Below are positions 53,196-61,566 of a stretch of 64,000 nucleotides of DNA, piece after piece. The DNA comes from Bacteroidota bacterium. Its GTDB lineage: Bacteria > Bacteroidota > Rhodothermia > Rhodothermales > UBA10348. The position numbers were made by a program, and so were the translations under genes. Location of the stretch: the NCBI GenBank assembly GCA_029262855.1, contig JAJCYP010000004.1, forward strand, positions 33,611 to 97,610. The letters run 5' to 3'. Position 1 is the stretch's first letter; the number at the start of each line of letters is the position of its first letter. The notes beneath the pieces were generated by a model, which was given only the letters and a program-made list of their open reading frames with translations, ran no database searches and was not told the DNA's origin.

Positions 53196-53208
53196 CTATG
53201 GTGGCGGC

Positions 53209-53252
53209 CAGTCGGCGGGCCGCGACGCGGTCAGTCGGCCGGCCGCGACGCG
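53209..53252. repeat. Two-copy 23-bp direct repeat
   Basis: CAGTCGGCGGGCCGCGACGCGG is followed 23 bp later by CAGTCGGCCGGCCGCGACGCG, one substitution apart. The unit lies just after the exchanger stop and is very GC-rich. It may be a relic of slippage or a weak terminator; no T-run follows. Confidence 0.6.
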
Positions 53253-53364
53253 TCTAGCCTCCGGAAGCGCTTTGCTGCCCTGCCCGGAGGTAAGCGACTG
53301 GCTTTTGAGTTAATATTGCCGATTCGCCTCCCCAGCCGGGCGCCCTCCCAAATCCCCTGACCGC

Positions 53365-54936
53365 ATGACTTCTGATACCGGCAACCGCGCCTATGTAGTT
53401 CAGGTGGCCCTCATCGTCGCGATGGGTGGTTTTCTGATGGGCTTCGATGCCTCTGTGATCTCCGGGGTCGTGAAGTTCATTGAGCCCCAGTTTTCGCTTT
53501 CCAAGCTGGAGCTGGGCTGGGCCGTCAGTTCACTGACGCTCACGGCGACGCTGGCCATGATGGTCTCGGGACCCCTGAGTGACCGACTGGGCCGGAGGAA
53601 GGTCCTGTTCATGGCGGCCAGCCTGTACGCCATCTCGGCCGTTGCCTCGGCACTGGCACCCACGTTCGTGTTCCTGGTCATCGCGAGAATGATCGGCGGC
53701 CTTGGAGTCGGTGCCTCGCTGATCATCGCTCCGATGTACATCGCTGAGATCTCGCCAGCCCGCATGCGTGGCCGGATGGTCTCGTTCAATCAGCTGAATA
53801 TCGTCCTCGGGATATCCGTCGCGTTCTTCACCAACTACCTCATCCTGCGACTGGGCCAGTCGGACGCCTCCTGGACCCAGTCACTCATGTTCGGCCCCCA
53901 CAACTGGCGCTGGATGCTGGGCCTTGAGACCCTGCCCGCCGTCCTGTACTTCCTCTTTCTGAACGCGGTGCCCGAGAGTCCCCGCTGGCTGCTGATGAAG
54001 GGGCGCGATTCCGAGGCCCGTGACATCATTGCGCGGGCCAGCGGACGGGCAGCCGCCGAGACGGAAATACTCGCGGTACACGCCAGTCTGAGAAGAGACG
54101 CATCCAAGGCCAAAGCCTCCATCGCCGAGCTGTTCAGCCCGGCCATGCGCCTAGTCATCACCATCGGCGTTGTGATTGCTGTCATCCAGCAGATCACGGG
54201 CATCAACTCGGTCTTTTTCTACGCTCCCATGATCTTCGAGCAATCAGGGATCGGAACGGATGCGTCCTTTGCCCAGGCCATCCTTGTGGGCATTATCAAC
54301 CTGGTATTTACCGTTCTGGCGATCATGTTCATTGACCGCCTTGGCCGCAAGCCACTCCTGATTGCCGGCCTCACCGGGATTACCGTTTCCATGCTTGTTC
54401 TCGCCCTCGGGTTTTCGGCGGCCACCTACACGTTGGATGCGGAGGCGCTGGCGAATCTCCCAGAGGAGGTCTCGTTCGCGTCAATCGAGCCGATGCAGGA
54501 CGTGGTCTACGACAGTGACGTGGCCTTCAAGTCCGCATTGCAGGGTGCGCTGGGTTCCGAGCGGGCAACGCAGTTCGAGTCCAATCTCATCACCGCCGCC
54601 ATCTCTATGAACCCGATGCTGATTCTCTTTGGCATCCTGGGCTTCGTGGCGTCCTTCGCCGTGTCCATCGGTCCGGTCATGTGGGTTCTCTTCTCCGAAC
54701 TGTTTCCGAATCGAATCCGGGGATTGGCGATTTCCTTCGTGGGCCTGATAAACTCCGCAGTCAGCTTCATCGTGCAGACCATCTTTCCGTGGGAGCTGGC
54801 CACGCTGGGCAGCGCCACGACGTTTCTGATCTATGGCCTCTTCGCAGCGATCGGGTTGGCCTTCGTCCTCGGAATGGTCCCGGAAACCAAGGGCAAGTCA
54901 TTGGAAGAACTCGAAACAGAGCTGGTTGGCACCTAG
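53365..54936 (+). CDS. MFS sugar porter
   Basis: The 523-aa, 12-helix transporter of the major facilitator sugar-porter family has all the marker loops: SGPLSDRLGRRKVLF between helices 2 and 3, the first-half end PESPRWLLMKGR, the central QQITGINSVFFYAPMIFEQ at helix 7 (the sugar-binding QQxxGxNxxxYY), the second-half DRLGRKPLL, and the terminal PETKGKSLEELE. It imports a sugar, probably by proton symport. The 1145-aa gene follows 30 bp later on the same strand, which suggests joint use of one carbohydrate. Confidence 0.93.
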   Translation: MTSDTGNRAYVVQVALIVAMGGFLMGFDASVISGVVKFIEPQFSLSKLELGWAVSSLTLTATLAMMVSGPLSDRLGRRKVLFMAASLYAISAVASALAPTFVFLVIARMIGGLGVGASLIIAPMYIAEISPARMRGRMVSFNQLNIVLGISVAFFTNYLILRLGQSDASWTQSLMFGPHNWRWMLGLETLPAVLYFLFLNAVPESPRWLLMKGRDSEARDIIARASGRAAAETEILAVHASLRRDASKAKASIAELFSPAMRLVITIGVVIAVIQQITGINSVFFYAPMIFEQSGIGTDASFAQAILVGIINLVFTVLAIMFIDRLGRKPLLIAGLTGITVSMLVLALGFSAATYTLDAEALANLPEEVSFASIEPMQDVVYDSDVAFKSALQGALGSERATQFESNLITAAISMNPMLILFGILGFVASFAVSIGPVMWVLFSELFPNRIRGLAISFVGLINSAVSFIVQTIFPWELATLGSATTFLIYGLFAAIGLAFVLGMVPETKGKSLEELETELVGT

Positions 54937-54966
54937 GACCGCCAGCCGACCCCAGCACGTGCAGAT

Positions 54967-57900
54967 ATGGTTGAAGTAAGTCCCGCTCCAGCGGTTTCAG
55001 GCTCCTTTGTCACGCTCCAAGGGGAGCGCTACTACGCGATTGGCAACGTCGACAAGATGCCGCCGTTCTTCATCAGCGTTGTGTCCGATAGTGACCACTG
55101 GATGTTCATCGCATCCAACGGTGGCCTCACGGCAGGGCGGGTGTCCCCCGATACGGCGCTGTTTCCCTACGTGACCGTCGACAAGATTTACGACAGCACG
55201 CCCAACACCGGGAGCAAGACGGTCATTCGCGTTCACGCTGATGGCAGAACTCGTTTGTGGGAGCCGTTCAACCGGGAGCACAGCGGGTTCTACGATGTCG
55301 AGCGAAACGTCTACAAGACCCTGCTGGGCAACAAGGTGCTCTTCGAAGAAATCAACCGGGATCTGGACCTGGTCTCTCGGCATAGCTGGTCCACTAGCGA
55401 TGAGTTCGGCTTTGTTCGTGAGTCGGAGTTGGAGAACGTTGGAGGCTCCGACCGGCGGGTGGAACTCGTGGATGGCCTCCAGAATCTCCTGCCGGCCTCC
55501 ACACCGCGTTTCGCCCAGACCAACTCGAGCTATCTGGTGGACGCCTACAAGTGGACCGAGCTCCACGAGCGGACCGGACTGGCCATGTTCACGCTCTTCT
55601 CCGGAATAACCGACAAGGCGGAGCCGAGTGAGTCGCTGAAGGCCAATACTGTTTTCTGTCTGGGCCTGTCCGGAAAGAGCGTCCTGCTCAGCTCGAAGCA
55701 GCTTGATGGATTTCGATCCGGCGGTCATGTGGAACAGGAGTCGCGGACGCGAGGCATTCGTGGGGCCTACCTGGTTCACGCCGGCTTGCACCTTGCTCCC
55801 GGCGCCAGCGAGCGCTGGCAGTTGATTGCGAACATCGGACAGAGCCAGGCCGAGGTTGTGGCACTTCAGAGTGCACTCGGTGACCAGGTGGCCGTCGGCG
55901 ATGCGGTATCTCGATCTGTCGAAGCTGGATCTGATGGGCTCGCCCGCATCATGGCCTCCAGCGACGGCTTCCAACTGACCGGGGAAGAGAACGTCTCGGC
56001 GCACCACTACGCCAACGTCCTGTTCAACGTGCTGCGAGGCGGCATTTTCGATCACCACTATCGGGTATCCCGGCAGGGGTTCGCCAACCACGTCAGGGCC
56101 TTCAATCGACCGGTCTTCGACAGACACGCGGCCTTCCTGGCCGGACTTCCCGGGCATCTGGGCAGTCGCGATCTGATGTCGCGGGTAGAGGCACAGGCCG
56201 ACCCGCAGCTGGAGCGACTGGGATTCGAGTATCTCCCTCTGACGTTCGGTCGCCGGCACGGTGACCCCAGCCGTCCCTGGAACCACTTTGCCATCAAACT
56301 CAAGGATGAAGCCGGCAATCGCCTGCTCACGTACGAGGGAAACTGGAGGGACATCTTCCAGAACTGGGAGGCGCTGCTTCTGAGCTTCCCCGACTTCGCC
56401 GAGCACATGATTGGCAAATTCGTCAACGCGTCCACGGTTGACGGGTACAACCCCTACCGGATCACGAACCGGGGCATAGACTGGGAGGTCGAGGAGCCTG
56501 ATGATCCTTGGAGCTACATCGGATACTGGGGTGACCACCAGATCATCTATCTGCTGAAGCTGCTCGAATGGTCACAAGCGTTTCACCCGGAGACCCTCGG
56601 CCAGCTCCTCGCCAAACCGCTGTTCAGCTACGCGAATGTGCCGTACCGCATCAGGCCACTGGCCGCGATGATGGACAACGCGCGGAGTACGGTTGACTAT
56701 GATGAGGTCCTGGCCGAACAGATCGAGGAGCGGGTTGCCGGAATCGGTTTCGATGGTCGGATGGTGCTGGATAAGGACGGGGCGGTCTATCAGGTGACCT
56801 TGTTTGAAAAGCTTTTCATACCGCTGCTGGCCAAGCTGGGAAACCTGGTTGTGGACGGAGGTATCTGGATGAACACCCAGCGGCCCGAATGGAATGACGC
56901 GAACAACGCACTGGTGGGTCAGGGACTCTCGATGGTCACACTCTACTACATGCGGCGTTACATCACCTTCCTGCAACCTCTGGTGGAGTCGATTCCCGGT
57001 GATGTTACCATCTCCAATGAGGTCTGGCAGTGGCTCGACGGATCCGCCGAGGTGCTGGCGAAGCTTCGTCCTCGATTGGGCCCGGGCCCGATCTCACGGG
57101 AGTTGCGGTACCAGGTGTTGACGGAGATCGGCGAAGCCGCTTCCCGGTATCGGGGCACCGTCTATGCACAGGAGGGCTTCACCGGAGCCTCCTCGCAGAG
57201 CGCATCGGACCTGTCACCGCTCTTGGCCGACGCACTGGCGGCTGTGGACCACAGCATCCAGACCAACCGCCGCGAAGACGGCCTGTACGAGGCGTACAAT
57301 CTGATTGGCATTGAGCCCGACGCCGTGGAGGTGGACCACCTCTACGCCATGCTCGAGGGGCAGGTGGCCGTGCTCAGTTCAGGGGCCATCACCCCATCCG
57401 AGGCCGTGGACCTGCTGGAGAGGCTCTTCGAGAGCAAGCTCTTCAGGCGGGATCAGAACTCCTTCCTGCTCTACCCGGATCGACCGCTGCCCCACTATCT
57501 GGAGAAGAACCGCGTGCCGGCCAGCGGCGTGGACGCCACCCCGCTGCTGGGGCGGATGCTGGCGGAGGGCGATGCCAGTATCATTCAACTGGATGCTGAA
57601 GGCTGCTACCGGTTCAACCCGAACTTGAAGAACGCCCAGTTCCTGAACGAGCAACTCGATGCACTGGAACCGGCGTACGGAGGCCTGGTGGCCGAGGCTC
57701 GGGAACCACTGCAGGACCTGTACGAGCAGGTCTTCCGCCACCAGTCGTTCACGGGTCGGTCCGGCGGGATGTTTGGCTTTGAAGGCCTCGGCAGCGTCTA
57801 CTGGCACATGGTTTCGAAACTGCTGTTGGCCGCCCAGGAGCAGTTCTTCGCAGCGCTTGATCAGGGTGCCGACCGGCTGACTGCCCGGCGCCTGGGCGAG

Positions 57901-58404
57901 CTGTACTACGACATCCGGGAAGGTATCGGCTTTAACAAGACCCCGGCCGAATACGGCGCATTCCCGACCGACCCCTATTCCCACACGCCGGGACATGCCG
58001 GTGCCCAGCAGCCCGGCATGACGGGCCAGGTCAAGGAGGAGATGATCACCCGCATGGCCGAACTGGGAATCCGCGTGGACAACGGGGCCGTCACGTTTCA
58101 GCCGGCCCTCTTGCGCGAGCGTGAGTTTCTATCGGAAGCCCGCCCGTTCCGCTACCTGAGCGTGAGCGGCGAGTGGCAGGAAGTGGAAGTACCCGCCGAG
58201 GGACTGGCCTTCACATGGTGCCAGGTGCCCTTCGTCTACACACTGGGCCCGCGCCCGTCCCTGATGGTGTCGTGGCAGGATGGCCGCTCCCAAATGATGT
58301 CGACGCTGGCTTTGCCGGAGGACATCGCCAGCGAACTCTTTCTCAGGACTGGCCACGTGGCACGTATTGACCTCGTTCTCAGCCGCGAGTCGCTGTTCGA
58401 CTAG
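54967..58404 (+). CDS. Large uncharacterised protein, possibly a glycoside-phosphorylase-like enzyme
   Basis: The 1145-aa protein has no signal peptide or membrane helix and is therefore cytoplasmic. No family is recognised with certainty. The first ~350 residues are beta-rich (FVTLQGERYYAIGNVDKMP, ALFPYVTVDKIYDSTPNTGS), like the N-terminal supersandwich domains of GH94/GH65-type enzymes. The middle part (430-900) is alpha-helical and contains LLTYEGNWRDIFQNWEALLL and DDPWSYIGYWGDHQIIYLLK, which resemble the active-site segments of cellobiose-phosphorylase-like (alpha/alpha)6 barrels. The C-terminus is beta-rich again. The neighbouring MFS sugar porter fits intracellular phosphorolysis of an imported oligosaccharide. 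This is a hypothesis; fold prediction would settle it. Confidence 0.6.
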   Translation: MVEVSPAPAVSGSFVTLQGERYYAIGNVDKMPPFFISVVSDSDHWMFIASNGGLTAGRVSPDTALFPYVTVDKIYDSTPNTGSKTVIRVHADGRTRLWEPFNREHSGFYDVERNVYKTLLGNKVLFEEINRDLDLVSRHSWSTSDEFGFVRESELENVGGSDRRVELVDGLQNLLPASTPRFAQTNSSYLVDAYKWTELHERTGLAMFTLFSGITDKAEPSESLKANTVFCLGLSGKSVLLSSKQLDGFRSGGHVEQESRTRGIRGAYLVHAGLHLAPGASERWQLIANIGQSQAEVVALQSALGDQVAVGDAVSRSVEAGSDGLARIMASSDGFQLTGEENVSAHHYANVLFNVLRGGIFDHHYRVSRQGFANHVRAFNRPVFDRHAAFLAGLPGHLGSRDLMSRVEAQADPQLERLGFEYLPLTFGRRHGDPSRPWNHFAIKLKDEAGNRLLTYEGNWRDIFQNWEALLLSFPDFAEHMIGKFVNASTVDGYNPYRITNRGIDWEVEEPDDPWSYIGYWGDHQIIYLLKLLEWSQAFHPETLGQLLAKPLFSYANVPYRIRPLAAMMDNARSTVDYDEVLAEQIEERVAGIGFDGRMVLDKDGAVYQVTLFEKLFIPLLAKLGNLVVDGGIWMNTQRPEWNDANNALVGQGLSMVTLYYMRRYITFLQPLVESIPGDVTISNEVWQWLDGSAEVLAKLRPRLGPGPISRELRYQVLTEIGEAASRYRGTVYAQEGFTGASSQSASDLSPLLADALAAVDHSIQTNRREDGLYEAYNLIGIEPDAVEVDHLYAMLEGQVAVLSSGAITPSEAVDLLERLFESKLFRRDQNSFLLYPDRPLPHYLEKNRVPASGVDATPLLGRMLAEGDASIIQLDAEGCYRFNPNLKNAQFLNEQLDALEPAYGGLVAEAREPLQDLYEQVFRHQSFTGRSGGMFGFEGLGSVYWHMVSKLLLAAQEQFFAALDQGADRLTARRLGELYYDIREGIGFNKTPAEYGAFPTDPYSHTPGHAGAQQPGMTGQVKEEMITRMAELGIRVDNGAVTFQPALLREREFLSEARPFRYLSVSGEWQEVEVPAEGLAFTWCQVPFVYTLGPRPSLMVSWQDGRSQMMSTLALPEDIASELFLRTGHVARIDLVLSRESLFD

Positions 58405-59036
58405 TTGGCGATCATGCAGTAGAAGAGCCCATCGCCACCGGTGCCCTGGAGGTTCTCCAGACTACAGCCCCGCGAGGCGTGCGCCGAGTTCCAGGAGGTC
58501 GGGTTCGCCCCTCCTCCCTGGCGATCATGGTGCCCCACCTGTGCGCTTCCGTCTGGAGAGCTGCTGGTCCAATCGGAGCAGGTATGGTCGGTACCATCGT
58601 CCGCGAAGGCACGGCCAGACAGGTCAGAGCCTGTGAGAATGTCGTGTCGGTTGGGCGTGTCGCCCCTGCCGTTGACCATCTCTCCCTTCTCATTCAGTTG
58701 GGTCTCCTTGGTGAGGTTGTTCTCGCCGTGGAGTTCATCCAGGTTGGCCGCGATCTGAACGCCTGCCACATTATGCCAGGGCCCGCTGCCGATGCGATCC
58801 CGCGCGTTGACGGCCGTGGTGCTCAGGTATGCCACCCAGCCATTCGCCGCCAGGCCCGCCTGATCAGCCAGCGTCGCACACCAGCCATCCGCGCCTGCCA
58901 GTCCCCCGAGATCCGCCCCATTGCCGGGATTGGCCGAGGTCAAAAAGAACGACGGCGCCGGACTCTTATCCGAGGCGGCCTGATCTGAACCGGCACAGCC
59001 GGCAAGCAAGAGCGTGACAAACAGGATCCGGTACAT
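58401..59036 (-). CDS. Lectin-like (endostatin/DUF1554-type) lipoprotein
   Basis: The 211-aa protein has the signal MYRILFVTLLLAGC with lipobox LLLAGC. The mature domain carries the fold marks of the endostatin/collagenase-NC10 or DUF1554 lectin-like group: LAGADGWCATLADQAGL, GWVAYLSTTAVNARDRIG, a central DILTGSDLSGRAFADDG, then CSDWTSSSPDGSAQVGHHD and the closing SLENLQGTGGDGLFYCMIAN. The four mature cysteines would form two disulfides. Ligand-binding at the cell surface is a reasonable guess. The 3' end overlaps the end of the convergent 1145-aa gene by 4 bp. Confidence 0.72.
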   Translation of the reverse strand: MYRILFVTLLLAGCAGSDQAASDKSPAPSFFLTSANPGNGADLGGLAGADGWCATLADQAGLAANGWVAYLSTTAVNARDRIGSGPWHNVAGVQIAANLDELHGENNLTKETQLNEKGEMVNGRGDTPNRHDILTGSDLSGRAFADDGTDHTCSDWTSSSPDGSAQVGHHDRQGGGANPTSWNSAHASRGCSLENLQGTGGDGLFYCMIAN

Positions 59037-59072
59037 GGGTCATAGACAGGCGAGTGATTCTCAAACATACGA

Positions 59073-59104
59073 CAAGGGCTCCGTCAACATCGACGGAGCC
59101 CTTG
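59073..59104. terminator. Strong GC hairpin between the lectin-like and DUF1328 genes
   Basis: CAAGGGCTCCGTC-AACATC-GACGGAGCCCTTG is a perfect 13-bp stem with a 6-base loop. It sits downstream of the DUF1328 gene and upstream of the lectin-like gene (both minus strand). There is no T-run, so it is either a Rho-independent-like or transcript-stabilising structure. The stem is far longer than chance would give. Confidence 0.65.
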
Positions 59105-59197
59105 GCCGGCCTTACCGGGCCGAGTATTGGGATTGAGGCGAGGCATGTGGAGTCTTGAACACACGAATACTTCGCCCCGCCTCTCTCCTTGGGCGGA

Positions 59198-59362
59198 CTA
59201 GACTTTGACGCGTCTTCCCGAGACAAACGAGAGCACAGCGAGGATCAAAAAGACGATGAAAGCGATTTTGGCGATCCACGCCGCGGTACCGGCGATGCCG
59301 CCGAAACCAAGAATGGCCGCTACGATTGCGATAATTAACAGGGTGACAGCCAATCTCAACAT
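59198..59362 (-). CDS. DUF1328 (UPF0391) small membrane protein
   Basis: The protein is 54 aa from ATG 59362, which has GGAAG upstream (AGAGGAAGAACCAC). The sequence [20 protein letters not shown], then [20 protein letters not shown] and [11 protein letters not shown], is the DUF1328/YtjA pattern: two membrane helices separated by GGIAGTAA. The family is a small inner-membrane protein often induced by stress and of unknown function. The track's longer reading adds an implausible N-terminus. Confidence 0.9.
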   Translation of the reverse strand: MLRLAVTLLIIAIVAAILGFGGIAGTAAWIAKIAFIVFLILAVLSFVSGRRVKV

Positions 59363-59765
59363 GTGGTTCTTCCTCTGTTTGTTCTCGATTCTGTGTCTGA
59401 AAGTGGGGATTACCCACTCGCACTTCCAATATAGAATGCAGTCAGGAAGATATTTCGTAAGCATGTGGCCTACACGCCTCTAGGACACCAGCGCTTCGTT
59501 TCGTAGGACGACTCCTACAGGCCGACGTTACCAACGCGCCACGTGGCCTCGGACATCCACGTGCACGAACGGGCCTCGGTGAGGCTTCGGCCCGTAGACG
59601 CCGAGTCCCCCCAGACGCTGATTAACGCCATCTGGTCATTGACCTCGATCAGGCCGGCCGCCGACTGGCAAGGGTTTGACAAGGACTATCCCGAGATACC
59701 AGCTAGGCGTACTGCCGAGACCCGGTGTCAGCATCGTCCTGTCCGGCGCCCGAATGCCTCCAGGC
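59363..59765. other. Intergenic stretch without a recognised gene
   Basis: This 403-bp gap lies between the DUF1328 start and the ALDH stop. It must contain the DUF1328 promoter near 59400-59460 (an AT-rich CTATATTGG on the minus strand), but no confident -10/-35 pair can be named. The 78-aa plus-strand ORF at 59543-59779 has no recognisable motif and is not called. Confidence 0.5.
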
Positions 59766-61337
59766 TCACCCGAAGCTGATGCCCTGCGCCAGCGGCAGCT
59801 CCGTGGACCAGTTGACCGTGTTGGTCTGGCGACGCATGTAGACCTTCCAGGCGTCCGATCCGGATTCGCGACCACCGCCGGTTTCCTTCTCGCCACCGAA
59901 CGCTCCGCCAATCTCGGCACCAGAGGTCCCGATGTTGACGTTGGCGATTCCACAGTCGCTGCCGCGGTGCGACAGGAAGTACTCGGCCTCACGCACGTGA
60001 TCCGTGAAGATGGCCGATGACAGGCCCTGGGGCACGGCGTTGTGCAGATCGAGGGCTTCCTGCAACTCGTCGACAGCCTCGCGAGGCGTCGAATCTGCGT
60101 TCCCATAGCCAATCAGGTAAAGAATGGGACCGAAGGTCTCGTTTTGCACGATCTGGAAATCGTTCTTGGCAGTCGCGATACACGGGGTGACGTACAGACC
60201 GCCGGGATAATCCGGGCCTTCGAGGACTTCGCCCCCGTAGAGGATCTCTCCTCCTTCGGCGACGACGGCTTCCTTCGCCCGCATCAGGTCATCAACTGCC
60301 CGCTGGTTGACCAATGGGCCCATGAGGGTATTCGGGGCGCTGGGGTCACCGATGGGGATATCGTGGTATGCCTTGACGAGCCGGTCCTGAAGCTCCTGAC
60401 GCATCGACTCGTGGACGATGATCCGGCGAGTGGACGTACAGCGCTGGCCAGCCGTGCCAACCGAACCGAACAGGATGGCTGGAAGGACCAGATCCATATT
60501 CGCGTGGGGCGTCACGATGATGGCGTTGTTGCCTCCCAACTCGAGGATGGACTTGCCGAGGCGCTGGCCTACGACGCTACCGACCCGGTGACCCATCCGG
60601 CAGCTACCCGTCGCCGAGATAAGCGGAATCCTGCGATCAGCCAGCATGCGCTCGCCAACGGTTTCCACATCGCCCATTGCGAGTGAGAAGATGGCCGGGT
60701 TTACGTCATTGTCGCGGCAGACCTGCTCTGCAATCTTGATACAGGCAATCGCCGTCAGCGGCGTGACCTCTGAAGGCTTCCAGACGGTGGTGTCGCCACA
60801 AACCGCGGCAAGCGCCGAGTTCCAGGCCCAGACGGCAACCGGGAAGTTGAAGGCGCTGATGATGCCGACCACCCCGAGCGGATGCCACTGCTCCTTCATG
60901 TGGTGATCCTGGCGCTCAGACGGCATGGTGAGACCGTAGAGCTGACGGGAGAGGCCCGTGGCGAAATCGCAGATGTCAATCATCTCCTGCACTTCACCTT
61001 CGCCTTCGGCGGCAATCTTGCCCATTTCCAGCGTGACGAGGGCGCCCAGCTCCTTCTTCTTTGCACGAAGGGCATCGCCCAACTGGCGAACCACTTCGCC
61101 GCGCCTCGGCCCCGGGATCTTTCGCCATTCCACAAAAGCATCCTGCGCCTTCCGCACGATGCGATCATACTCCTCGGCCGTGATCTGCTTCACGGTCGCG
61201 ATGTGCGAGCCGTCGATGGGCGTTGTCACATCCAACTGGGGCCCGGATCCGATCCACTCGCCATCGAATCCACCATGGTTCATGTCATGGATTCCCAAGC
61301 TTGAGAGAAATGCCCTTGCGGCCGCTGTAGCTTCCAT
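59766..61337 (-). CDS. ALDH7-type aldehyde dehydrogenase (piperideine-6-carboxylate dehydrogenase-like)
   Basis: The protein is 523 aa from ATG 61337 (MEATAAARAFLSSLGI); the track's 71-residue N-terminal extension is not family-like. The NAD-dependent enzyme has IISAFNFPVAVWAWNSALA, the catalytic Glu in LGKSILELGGNNAI and the catalytic Cys in FGSVGTAGQRCTSTRR. The residues after the Cys and the end FGGEKETGGGRESGSDAWKVYMRRQTNT mark the ALDH7 branch (antiquitin/AmaB), which oxidises alpha-aminoadipate semialdehyde in lysine catabolism. It is cytoplasmic and monocistronic, divergent from the second M28 peptidase. Confidence 0.92.
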   Translation of the reverse strand: MEATAAARAFLSSLGIHDMNHGGFDGEWIGSGPQLDVTTPIDGSHIATVKQITAEEYDRIVRKAQDAFVEWRKIPGPRRGEVVRQLGDALRAKKKELGALVTLEMGKIAAEGEGEVQEMIDICDFATGLSRQLYGLTMPSERQDHHMKEQWHPLGVVGIISAFNFPVAVWAWNSALAAVCGDTTVWKPSEVTPLTAIACIKIAEQVCRDNDVNPAIFSLAMGDVETVGERMLADRRIPLISATGSCRMGHRVGSVVGQRLGKSILELGGNNAIIVTPHANMDLVLPAILFGSVGTAGQRCTSTRRIIVHESMRQELQDRLVKAYHDIPIGDPSAPNTLMGPLVNQRAVDDLMRAKEAVVAEGGEILYGGEVLEGPDYPGGLYVTPCIATAKNDFQIVQNETFGPILYLIGYGNADSTPREAVDELQEALDLHNAVPQGLSSAIFTDHVREAEYFLSHRGSDCGIANVNIGTSGAEIGGAFGGEKETGGGRESGSDAWKVYMRRQTNTVNWSTELPLAQGISFG

Positions 61338-61566
61338 CGATCTATCGCTGTCTGAAGTCGTTCCTGTATGAAATGCTCCAACTACGGAAGCGCTTCTTGG
61401 CTCCGCGATGGGGGTTGGTACGCAGATTCTTCCCCATTCGAGTGAGGTGGTGGCGTTCGCCCACGACCTGCCCTCGATTCGAAAACCAACCAGCAGACGG
61501 AAACTTTCCTTGGCCGATGCGGCTTCTCGGTGGCCCAGCGAACGACTCATCTCTTTCCCCGTCGAA

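Noticed and set aside
54997-56538. 513-aa minus-strand ORF
   Set aside because: It is antisense to the 1145-aa gene, which has a coherent protein composition; the antisense product shows no domain.
59543-59779. 78-aa plus-strand ORF in the gap before the ALDH gene
   Set aside because: It has no motif or ribosome site and runs into the 3' end of the ALDH gene on the other strand.
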